NCBI GenBank assembly: GCA_019309945.1
Contig: JAFDFH010000145.1
Span: 1 to 14,530 of the forward strand
Direction: 5' to 3'
Source: Deltaproteobacteria bacterium
GTDB lineage: Bacteria; Desulfobacterota; Desulfobacteria; Desulfobacterales; JAFDFH01
DNA: 14,530 nucleotides
Positions 7,546 to 14,305 of this stretch are shown in pieces (positions within the stretch are counted from its first letter, which is position 1; each line of letters starts with the position of its first letter). The notes beneath the pieces were generated by a model that saw nothing but the letters and a program-made list of their open reading frames with translations, made no database searches and was not told the DNA's origin. The position numbers were made by a program, and so were the translations under genes.

Positions 7546-7920
7546 GAGAGACCTTTGAAAAACGCTCATTTTTGTTCAAGTTCAAGGATGGCGAAAGTAA
7601 CTTCTCAAAAATTTATGGTTAAACCTACCAGCGGAGTCATCCGGTAATTTTTTTCAAAGCGGGCAACTGTTTGAAGCAGTTTAGGGCGGCTTACAGTGAC
7701 CCGAACAGCATAAATTGTTGATTGTACCCTGTTTGTGCTAAGCGACACACTCATTTTAGATCCCTTGCGCGGGTCACTGTTAGGCGCCCTTAACTGCAAG
7801 TTTTGGCCGTATTGAAAAAAATTATCGGATGGCGCAGCGGGCCTTACGGAACATATTGAGGATTAAAATTTGAGCCTAACACAGAAATTGGGCAAAAAGG
7901 GGCATTTTAAAAAGGTCTCG
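7546..7920 (+). repeat. Repeat family A, copy A3 (interrupted by repeat B1)
   Basis: Left part 7546-7593 and right part about 7827-7920 match copy A1. The arms gagaccttt (7548-7556) and aaaggtctc (7911-7919) pair, extending imperfectly to 22 of 27 positions. The right part carries gaggattaaaatttgagcct and acagaaattgggcaaaaag. Compared with A1, nine bases between the two ttgag copies of the core are missing here. Repeat B1 occupies the middle. The element starts 32 nt after dapB and its right end abuts the ribosome site of the next gene. Confidence 0.75.
7597..7831. repeat. Repeat family B, copy B1 (long imperfect palindrome, nested in A3)
   Basis: The segment matches 14306-14530 with 10 differences over about 225 aligned bases. 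It is a nearly continuous imperfect palindrome. The outer stem is 7638-7657 with 7812-7831 (19 of 20 pairs). The inner stem is 7676-7703 with 7770-7797 (25 of 28). A side hairpin is possible between cagcataaa (from 7707) and tttgtgct (to 7739). The left edge (gtaacttctc) is set by where the two copies stop matching; the right edge is uncertain because the other copy is cut by the window end. An open 64-codon frame on the - strand (7605-7799) is not conserved as protein. The element is not recognised from any named family. Confidence 0.75.
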
Positions 7921-7931
7921 TGGAGATGGAA

Positions 7932-9602
7932 ATGAAAAAAATTATTTTCCTTCTGATACTATTTTCAGCCGCAACAGCCGGTGCGGAGGAGTTTTTCCCC
8001 AAAAAAAACTGGTCGGATAAACCGAATCCACTGGCAAGCACCGATGCTGTGACAGGGGATGAAATTTCCACCTTTGCAGGCCAGTACCCGAAAAGCCTTA
8101 ACTACTACCTGGACAATAATGTCCTGTCTGCAGAAATTTTTGGTGCGATGTACGAAACACTCCTGTCTATGGATCCTGTTACGTTGGAATACGAACCGGC
8201 TCTCGCCGAAAAATGGTCGTTAACAGAAGATAAAAAAACAATTACCTTTTACATCGACCAAAACGCACGGTACATGGAACGTTTTGAAGCCCCCGAACTC
8301 ATCGACAACTTTACCATTCGCTTTACTGCCAAAGATGTTCACTGGAAAAACCAGGGGGCCGCCGGCGGATTTCATATTCTCCCCAGGCACGTATTTGAAG
8401 GCAAGGATTTCAACAAAATCAATTTTTCCTTCCCGGTCATCTCCGGTCCTTATCGAATTGGAGAAATCAACGAAGGCGTTTTCGTGACTTTGGAAAGACG
8501 CGAAGATTGGTGGATGCGAAATGACAGAAGATCGCAGGGAACAGGCAATTTTCAAACCATAAAATTCAGGTTTTATTCAGAACGGGAAAATGCATTCGAG
8601 GCATTTAAAAAGGGCCTGATCGATCTTTATCCCATATACACGGCCCGTCTCTGGGTCAATGAAACAAAAGGAGCGAAGTTCAGGAAGAACTGGATTGTGA
8701 AACAGAAGATCATTAATCATAACCCCATCGGTTTCCAAGGATTTGCCATGAACATGAGAAAGGCGCCCTTTAACAATCTGAGGGTTCGTAGGGCCATGGC
8801 ATTGCTTATTGATCGAAGGAAGATGAACCGCACATTGATGTATAATCAATATTTTCTCCACAGGTCTTATTTTGAAAATCTTTATGACCAAAATCATCCA
8901 TGTCCCAACCCAATCATCGAAATTGATAAAGAAAAAGCCCGGGGACTGCTGAAGCAGGCCGGATGGATCGCAAATTCAAAAACCGGTTTTTTAGAAAAAA
9001 ATGGAACAATATTTTCTTTTAAATTTTTAACCCGCAGTGCTTCAGCCGAAAAATTTTTAGCCATTTATGCCGAAGATCTCAAGGATGTCGGAATTGAGCT
9101 TGTCATCGATAAAAAGGACTGGGCGGCCTGGGCCAGGGATATGGATGAGTTCAATTTCCAGATGACGTGGGCGGCCTGGAGTCAAGGCGTTTTTAAAGAC
9201 CCGGAAGGCATGTGGTCATCTAAAGAAGCGGATCGCAAAGGCGGAAGCAATCTTACCGGTTTTAAAAACAAAAAAGTGGATGATCTGATCGAAGTGCAAA
9301 AAACGATTTTTGATATCCAAAAACGGAATCAAATAATTCGCGAAATCGACCAAATCGCTTATGAGGCCTTCCCCTATGTGTTACTGTGGAATATCAACTA
9401 CACTCGGCTACTTTACTGGAACAAGTTCGGGATGCCGGATACCATATTGTCCAAATATGGAGATGAAAGGAGCGCGTATTGGTACTGGTGGCTCGATGAA
9501 GATTCTGCAGCCGATCTTGCAGATGCCGTAAGGACCAAAATCTCCCTCCCGCCAAAAGAGTCGTTAATATATTTTAATGAAACTTTCGGCAGAAATCCCT
9601 AA
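7932..9602 (+). CDS. Periplasmic oligopeptide-type solute-binding protein (SBP family 5, YejA-like), with internal gap
   Basis: This is an ABC-transporter substrate-binding protein. A Sec signal peptide is visible (MKKIIFLLILFSAATAGA, cleavage near AGA|EE), so the product is periplasmic. Family blocks include EIFGAMYETL, FPVISGPYRIGEI, ENAFEAFKKGLIDLYP, VRRAMALLIDRRKMNRTL and the C-terminal YWYWWLDE, closest to YejA (peptide/microcin C uptake) as recalled. I chose ATG 7932 because GGAG at 7922-7925 is 6 nt upstream; an in-frame GTG 7920 and ATG 7926 are alternatives. The DGxPxTAxDV block expected near residue 115 is absent: the chain runs from DQNAR directly to YMERFEAPE, suggesting an in-frame loss of roughly 35 residues. 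No permease or ATPase gene is nearby. The specific ligand is unknown. Confidence 0.85.
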   Translation: MKKIIFLLILFSAATAGAEEFFPKKNWSDKPNPLASTDAVTGDEISTFAGQYPKSLNYYLDNNVLSAEIFGAMYETLLSMDPVTLEYEPALAEKWSLTEDKKTITFYIDQNARYMERFEAPELIDNFTIRFTAKDVHWKNQGAAGGFHILPRHVFEGKDFNKINFSFPVISGPYRIGEINEGVFVTLERREDWWMRNDRRSQGTGNFQTIKFRFYSERENAFEAFKKGLIDLYPIYTARLWVNETKGAKFRKNWIVKQKIINHNPIGFQGFAMNMRKAPFNNLRVRRAMALLIDRRKMNRTLMYNQYFLHRSYFENLYDQNHPCPNPIIEIDKEKARGLLKQAGWIANSKTGFLEKNGTIFSFKFLTRSASAEKFLAIYAEDLKDVGIELVIDKKDWAAWARDMDEFNFQMTWAAWSQGVFKDPEGMWSSKEADRKGGSNLTGFKNKKVDDLIEVQKTIFDIQKRNQIIREIDQIAYEAFPYVLLWNINYTRLLYWNKFGMPDTILSKYGDERSAYWYWWLDEDSAADLADAVRTKISLPPKESLIYFNETFGRNP

Positions 9603-9630
9603 CCCGGACAAGCCAAAACCAAAAAAATTT

Positions 9631-9691
9631 GCCACCAAGACACTAAGTCACAAAGGATATATTTATTATTCTTTCTTCGTGCCTTAGTGGC
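9631..9691. repeat. Imperfect palindrome between convergent genes, possible terminator
   Basis: Arms 9631-9647 (gccaccaagacactaag) and 9675-9691 (cttcgtgccttagtggc) pair at 14 of 17 positions around a 27-base AT-rich loop. The CCACNAAG...CTTNGTGG type of palindrome is, to my knowledge, a common dispersed repeat in this bacterial group. It lies between the stops of the binding-protein gene and alaS and could end transcription from both directions, although no clear T-run follows either arm. Confidence 0.6.
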
Positions 9692-9698
9692 TGGACTT

Positions 9699-12326
9699 TT
9701 AGCTTTTCTCCATGACTTCATAGACTTTTTCGAGCGCCTGGTCCAGGTTCTCGGGCTTTGTTCCCCCGGCCTGTGCCATGTCAGGCCTCCCACCACCACC
9801 ACCACCGACCACTGCTGCAATCTGTTTTACAATATTCCCCGCATGCAAACGATCCGTGAGATCCTTTGTCACCACCACGATAAGAAGTACTTTCAATCCT
9901 GCAACACATCCAAGGACCACGACTCCTGATTTTATTTTCTCCTTGAACCGATCGGCAAGGTCTCTTAAAGCTGTTGGTGTGTCAACTGAAACCTTTTTGA
10001 CAAGCACTTTAATATCTTTCACCAACCGAATGGCATCTTCAGATTCATCAGCGGATTCTGAGGCAATCTTTGCCTTTAGCTGTTCCAGCTCTTTTTCAAG
10101 GGATTTCTGGTTGCTCAGTAGATTTTCAATCCGTCGCGGAACAAGCTCCGGCTTTGCTTTGACCAAACGGGCAATCGCACGCACGATCTTCGAAGTTTGT
10201 AAGGTATCGGCCAGAGCCGCCTCCCCCACCAATGCCTCTATTCTCCGGATTCCCGATGCCACACCCGACTCTCCGATAATTTTAAAAAGTCCGATGTTAC
10301 CGGTACGCGCCGTATGCGTTCCGCCACAAAGCTCTTTGCTAAAATCGGAAAGCGAGATGACCCGGACCCGGTCACCATATTTCTCTTCAAAAAGCGCGGT
10401 AGCACCTGTTTTAAACGCCTCTTCGGCATCCATCTCCTCAACTTGAACAGGGATATTCGCACGTATCCGTTCGTTCACCAAGGTCTCAATTTTGTATTGA
10501 TCGCTCGCCTCAACCTGAGAAAAATGAGTAAAATCGAAACGAAGTCTTCCCGGCGCCACCAGTGAACCGGATTGCTTAACATGATCGCCAAGAACCTGGC
10601 GTAAGATCGAGTGGAGTATATGGGTCGCCGTATGGCTCAGGGCCGTTGCATCACGTTGGGCCTTGTCAACACTTAGGGTTACTAGATCTCCTTTTTTTAT
10701 TCTTCCTGAAATCATTTTACCTTTATGAATGACTTGCCCCGTCGGGTCCTTAATCGTGTCCAATACATCCATTTCAAAATTCTGTCCGGTTATTTTCCCG
10801 GTATCGCCTGCCTGTCCTCCGGCTTCTCCATAGAAAGGGGTCACTTCTGTTACAACCTCAACGGCAGTGCCGGCATCCGCTGCGTTTACTTCTTTATCCC
10901 CTTCCACCAGAACCAGAACCTTTGATTCAACCGTCAGATGTTCATAGCCTACAAACTCGGGGCGGATTCCCATAGCCGAGAGGTTTTTGTAGGCCTCGCC
11001 TATCTTTGAAAAGGTGGTAACAGACCTGGATTGGGCACGTTGCTTATCCATGGCCTCGTCAAACCCTTCAATGTCAAGGCTCATTTTTTCATCTCGTACC
11101 ACATCCCTGACAATATCCACTGGAAACCCGAAGGTGTCGTAGAGTTTAAAGATTACATCACCCGGCACCGTATTCTGGCCTTTTGCTCTGGTGTTCGCAA
11201 GGGTTTCGTTTAAAAGTTTAAGGCCATTATCCAGAGTTTCAAAAAATCGGACCTCCTCGTTCTTGATCACATTTGTGATGAAAGCCGCTGATTCTGATAG
11301 CTCGGGATAGGCCGGTTGCATAATGTCAAACACCACGCCCGCTGTTTTATGCAGAAATGGACTTGTCAGACCGATATTCCTGCCGTAGCGAATCGCCCTG
11401 CGCATGATCCGGCGCAATACATATCCTCTTCCCTCATTTGAGGGGAGTATTCCGTCTCCGATAAGGAATGCAGCAGCCCTGCTGTGGTCAGCGATGACTT
11501 TCATGGCGATATCAGCTTCCGAAGAATGCCCTAACTGCTTCTCTGAAAGGTTTTCGACCTTTTGGATGATCGGCATGATAAGATCAGTATCATAATTTGA
11601 GGGTACCTTCTGGATTAAAGCAGCGATGCGTTCAAGGCCCATCCCGGTGTCGATACTCGGCTTTGGAAGAGGTATCATTTTCCCGGAAGCATCACGGTTG
11701 AATTGCATAAATACCAGGTTCCATATTTCGAGATAGCGATCACATTCACATCCGACCCTGCAATCCGGTCGATTGCAAGCAAATTCTTCGCCCCGGTCGA
11801 TGAGAATTTCAGAACACGGCCCGCAAGGTCCGGTTTCACCCATTGACCAAAAATTGTCCTTTTCACCAAAGCGAACAATCCGACTTTCCGGTACTCCGAT
11901 CTTCTGGTGCCAAAGATCATATGTTTGGTCGTCATCAAGGTAGACCGAAACCCAGAGTTTGTCAGTCGGAAGTCCATAACCGTTTGTCAAAAGATCCCAT
12001 GAATATTCAAGCGCTTTTTCCTTAAAATAAAAAACAAAAAAAAAATTGCCCAGCATCTCAAAAAATGTGTGATGTCTTGCCGTATAGCCCACATTCTCCA
12101 GGTCGTTATGTTTTCCTCCGGCTCGCACACATTTCTGTGATGTGGTCGCTCTTAAATAATTCCTTTTTTCCTCTCCCAGAAAGGTTCTTTTGAATTGTAC
12201 CATTCCTGCATTTACAAATAGCAATGTGGGATCATCCTGTGGAACAAGGGATGAACTCCTTACGATCTGGTGGTTGTGTTTATGAAAATATTCTAGAAAT
12301 TGTTTGCGTATATCGTTGCCCGTCAT
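9699..12326 (-). CDS. alaS: Alanine--tRNA ligase (AlaRS)
   Basis: AlaRS charges tRNA-Ala and clears mischarged tRNA. All domains are present in the 875 residues: class II catalytic core (TTSQKCVRAGGKHNDLENVG, ARHHTFFEMLGN, and IDTGMGLERIA), the tRNA-recognition domain (IADHSRAAAFLIGDGILPS), the editing domain with zinc-ligand motifs HTATHILH and CGGTH, and the C-terminal DHHA1 part ending in GGGGGGRPDMAQAGG. A cysteine-rich insert (CNRPDCRVGCECDRYLEIWN) precedes the EIWN block. Length is typical. GGAG 8 nt upstream supports ATG 12326. Odd: the near-invariant NFSFGDYF reads NFFFVFYF (residues 94-101), changing Ser96, Gly98 and Asp99 to Phe, Val and Phe. The rest looks functional. It lies 66 bp downstream of recA, probably in the same transcription unit. 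Confidence 0.93.
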   Translation of the reverse strand: MTGNDIRKQFLEYFHKHNHQIVRSSSLVPQDDPTLLFVNAGMVQFKRTFLGEEKRNYLRATTSQKCVRAGGKHNDLENVGYTARHHTFFEMLGNFFFVFYFKEKALEYSWDLLTNGYGLPTDKLWVSVYLDDDQTYDLWHQKIGVPESRIVRFGEKDNFWSMGETGPCGPCSEILIDRGEEFACNRPDCRVGCECDRYLEIWNLVFMQFNRDASGKMIPLPKPSIDTGMGLERIAALIQKVPSNYDTDLIMPIIQKVENLSEKQLGHSSEADIAMKVIADHSRAAAFLIGDGILPSNEGRGYVLRRIMRRAIRYGRNIGLTSPFLHKTAGVVFDIMQPAYPELSESAAFITNVIKNEEVRFFETLDNGLKLLNETLANTRAKGQNTVPGDVIFKLYDTFGFPVDIVRDVVRDEKMSLDIEGFDEAMDKQRAQSRSVTTFSKIGEAYKNLSAMGIRPEFVGYEHLTVESKVLVLVEGDKEVNAADAGTAVEVVTEVTPFYGEAGGQAGDTGKITGQNFEMDVLDTIKDPTGQVIHKGKMISGRIKKGDLVTLSVDKAQRDATALSHTATHILHSILRQVLGDHVKQSGSLVAPGRLRFDFTHFSQVEASDQYKIETLVNERIRANIPVQVEEMDAEEAFKTGATALFEEKYGDRVRVISLSDFSKELCGGTHTARTGNIGLFKIIGESGVASGIRRIEALVGEAALADTLQTSKIVRAIARLVKAKPELVPRRIENLLSNQKSLEKELEQLKAKIASESADESEDAIRLVKDIKVLVKKVSVDTPTALRDLADRFKEKIKSGVVVLGCVAGLKVLLIVVVTKDLTDRLHAGNIVKQIAAVVGGGGGGRPDMAQAGGTKPENLDQALEKVYEVMEKS

Positions 12327-12392
12327 TAATCACTCCAACAATTGACAGTTAAGAATTTGAGATTTTTAAATGCAAAATGCACCTAAAAATCT

Positions 12393-13421
12393 TCAATCAT
12401 CAATTTGAACACTTTCTTCCTGCCTTCCGGAAAGTTCCAATGCATCTTTGGTTTTGATAAACAGGTCATTGTAAATATCCGGGTTTTCCTTTAAAAATTT
12501 CTTTACATTTTCACGGCCCTGACCGATGCGCTCCCCACCATACGAATACCAGGAACCACTTTTGTCAATGATGTTTGTCTCTGCTCCCATATCCAAAAGA
12601 TCGCCCGTACATGATATTCCTTCCCCGTACATGATGTCAAATTCAGCCTCTTTAAATGGTGGTGCAATTTTGTTTTTAACCACGCGTACCCTGGTTCGGT
12701 TTCCAACAACTTCCTGACCTTCTTTGATGGATCCGATACGCCGGATATCGAGTCTCACAGAAGAATAAAATTTTAACGCATTCCCGCCGGTCGTTGTCTC
12801 CGGGTTTCCGAACACAACGCCGATTTTCATTCGAATCTGGTTAATGAAAATAACCGCGGTCATGGTTTTACTGATGGTGCCCGTCAGCTTTCTCAGGGCC
12901 TGGGACATCAGCCTGGCCTGAAGCCCCATATGTGTATCCCCCATTTCACCTTCAATTTCAGCCTTGGGTACAAGTGCTGCCACGGAATCAATAACCAAGA
13001 CGTCTATGGCTCCACTTCGCACCAGCATATCCGTAATTTCAAGGGCTTGTTCGCCGGTATCTGGTTGCGCGACCAGAAGCTCGTCACAGTTTACCCCGAG
13101 CTTTTTTGCGTAAACCGTGTCAAGGGCGTGCTCGGCGTCAACAAAGGCTGCAATACCCCCCTGTTTTTGAGCCCCTGCAACCGCATGAAGGGCAAGTGTC
13201 GTTTTACCGGATGATTCCGGTCCAAAAATCTCAATCACCCTGCCCCGGGGAAGCCCGCCAACGCCTAAGGCCTTGTCCAGCGCGAGCGAACCGGTAGGTA
13301 TAACAGGAACATCGAGAATCACCTTGCTGCCTAGCTTCATGATCGACCCCTTGCCGAACTGGCGTTCGATTTGGCCCATGGCGGTTTCAATCGCCTTTTC
13401 TTTATCCGGTGAAATGTTCAT
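12393..13421 (-). CDS. recA: Recombinase A (RecA)
   Basis: RecA forms filaments on single-stranded DNA, drives homologous recombination and triggers LexA cleavage. The 342-aa protein is complete. The Walker A motif GPESSGKT is at residues 67-74, VIDSVAALVP covers Walker B, and the DNA-binding loops are visible as EIEGEMGDTHMGLQARLMSQ and FGNPETTTGGNALKFYSS. GGERIGQGRENVKKFL and an acidic C-terminus (ESVQIDD) follow. aggagg lies 6 nt before ATG 13421. No E. coli-type SOS box (CTGT-N8-ACAG) was found upstream, so regulation is unresolved; many deltaproteobacteria use other LexA sites. No recX lies between recA and alaS. Gene order thpR-recA-alaS on one strand is typical of this group. Confidence 0.97.
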   Translation of the reverse strand: MNISPDKEKAIETAMGQIERQFGKGSIMKLGSKVILDVPVIPTGSLALDKALGVGGLPRGRVIEIFGPESSGKTTLALHAVAGAQKQGGIAAFVDAEHALDTVYAKKLGVNCDELLVAQPDTGEQALEITDMLVRSGAIDVLVIDSVAALVPKAEIEGEMGDTHMGLQARLMSQALRKLTGTISKTMTAVIFINQIRMKIGVVFGNPETTTGGNALKFYSSVRLDIRRIGSIKEGQEVVGNRTRVRVVKNKIAPPFKEAEFDIMYGEGISCTGDLLDMGAETNIIDKSGSWYSYGGERIGQGRENVKKFLKENPDIYNDLFIKTKDALELSGRQEESVQIDD

Positions 13422-13722
13422 GATATCCTCCTGAATATATCAGAGTTGTTCTACTCCTTTATAAAAGCTTCGGATGCCCTTTCGTCCATTTTTCGCGATA
13501 AGGGGCGCAAAATATATTATTTAGTGCCCGAACGAAAACTAGATCGTTTTTCCAAGTTCAAGGAAGGCCAAGATTTTAACCGCAGGAATACATTAGCGTA
13601 TTTTGAGGATTAAAATCTGAGCCTGACGCCGAAATTGGGGAAAATAGCAGTTTTCGTTCAGGCACTATGTAATAACTGAAATTAGGATGGCAATACACAA
13701 CGGACTGCTGGAAAACAACTGT
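13422..13722. other. thpR-recA intergenic region
   Basis: This 301-bp spacer holds repeat copy A4 (13522-13667) and, to its left, about 100 bases that should contain the recA promoter on the - strand. A TATAAA hexamer reading towards recA is encoded near 13459-13464, but no convincing -35 partner was found. The stretch between A4 and the thpR stop (13668-13722) shows nothing notable. Confidence 0.4.
13522..13667 (+). repeat. Repeat family A, copy A4 (inverted arms of type 2)
   Basis: The core matches copy A1: a tandem caagttcaagg, then ttaaccgcaggaatacatt, attttgaggattaaaat and gagcctgac. The arms are different. tagtgcccgaacgaaaact (13522-13540) pairs with agttttcgttcaggcacta (13649-13667) at 18 of 19 positions, and neither resembles the gagacc arms of A1 and A3. 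The element lies 55 nt past the thpR stop and about 100 nt upstream of recA, in the same orientation as the other copies. Confidence 0.8.
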
Positions 13723-14289
13723 TCATAACTTTACACTTGCCAGTTTAAAGTAAACAACGCCTGAAGGTGTTTGCTCACTTTGGAATAAAATGATTTTATT
13801 GGCCTCAAATGTTTCAGATTCAAAATCTATGAATTCTTCCATCGCATAAACGAGTCTTTTTGAATCAATCCTTCCTTTGATCCTCCCCAGAGTCAGATGC
13901 CCTTTAAAAGGTCTACTATCCTTTGGGAAACCAATGGTTTCCAGATTCTCTTCAAGCGTCTGATATAAACCAGTCAGAGCGTTCTTAGCACCTGTGATTC
14001 CCACCCATAACACGCGGGGCCGTTTTAGATCCGGAAAAACACCAATACCTTTTACCGAAAGTGAAATCGGCTTAAATTCTCTGACCGCTGCAATGATTGC
14101 GTCTCCAATCTTTTCCGTATCAGACGGGGGAATGTTACCTAAAAACTTAAGGGTCAAGTGAATGTTTTTCGGTTGAACCCACTTAATTTTAAATTTATAC
14201 CCCTTGATACTTTCCTGAACTCCACGGATCTGGGAAGTAATTCTTTCCGGAAGCTCGAATGCGATAAAAGCTCTTATGGTATCAACCAT
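13723..14289 (-). CDS. thpR: RNA 2',3'-cyclic phosphodiesterase / 2'-5' RNA ligase family (ThpR)
   Basis: This 188-aa protein belongs to the 2H phosphoesterase superfamily. Both HxTx motifs are visible: HLTLKFLG near residues 45-52 and HLTLGRIK near residues 130-137, supplying the two catalytic histidines. The N-terminus RAFIAFELPE is the usual ThpR start, which supports ATG 14289. The ribosome site is weak (GGAA about 10 nt upstream). E. coli ThpR has 2'-5' RNA ligase and cyclic phosphodiesterase activity in vitro; the cellular role is unclear. It is the first gene of the thpR-recA-alaS block, as often seen in deltaproteobacteria. Repeat B2 begins about 17 nt upstream of its start codon, so the native promoter is either inside the repeat or displaced by it. 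Confidence 0.9.
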   Translation of the reverse strand: MVDTIRAFIAFELPERITSQIRGVQESIKGYKFKIKWVQPKNIHLTLKFLGNIPPSDTEKIGDAIIAAVREFKPISLSVKGIGVFPDLKRPRVLWVGITGAKNALTGLYQTLEENLETIGFPKDSRPFKGHLTLGRIKGRIDSKRLVYAMEEFIDFESETFEANKIILFQSEQTPSGVVYFKLASVKL

Positions 14290-14305
14290 CTAAGCAACAT
14301 TCCGG

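Noticed and set aside
7605..7799. 64-codon open frame on the - strand in repeat B1, with a counterpart at 14313-14507
   Set aside because: The two copies share the frame, but every nucleotide difference within it changes an amino acid and none is silent. No ribosome site was seen, and the DNA is a palindromic repeat. Shared openness is due to recent common origin.
9790..9806. Run of GGT codons in alaS (GGGGGG)
   Set aside because: The glycine-rich stretch before RPDMAQAGG is a normal feature of the AlaRS C-terminal domain.
9778..10446. Long + strand frame antisense to alaS
   Set aside because: It lies wholly within alaS on the opposite strand, is rich in Ser/Thr/Arg as expected from a mirrored coding sequence, and has no family motifs.
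12360..12392. 9-bp perfect inverted repeat (agattttta / taaaaatct) directly after recA as a terminator
   Set aside because: The stem is AT-only apart from the ends, the loop is 15 nt and no T-run follows, so it is too weak to call; recA-alaS readthrough seems more likely.
13422..13530. LexA/SOS box upstream of recA
   Set aside because: No CTGT-N8-ACAG or GAAC-N4-GTTC site was found. A lineage-specific LexA site may exist but cannot be identified from this sequence alone.
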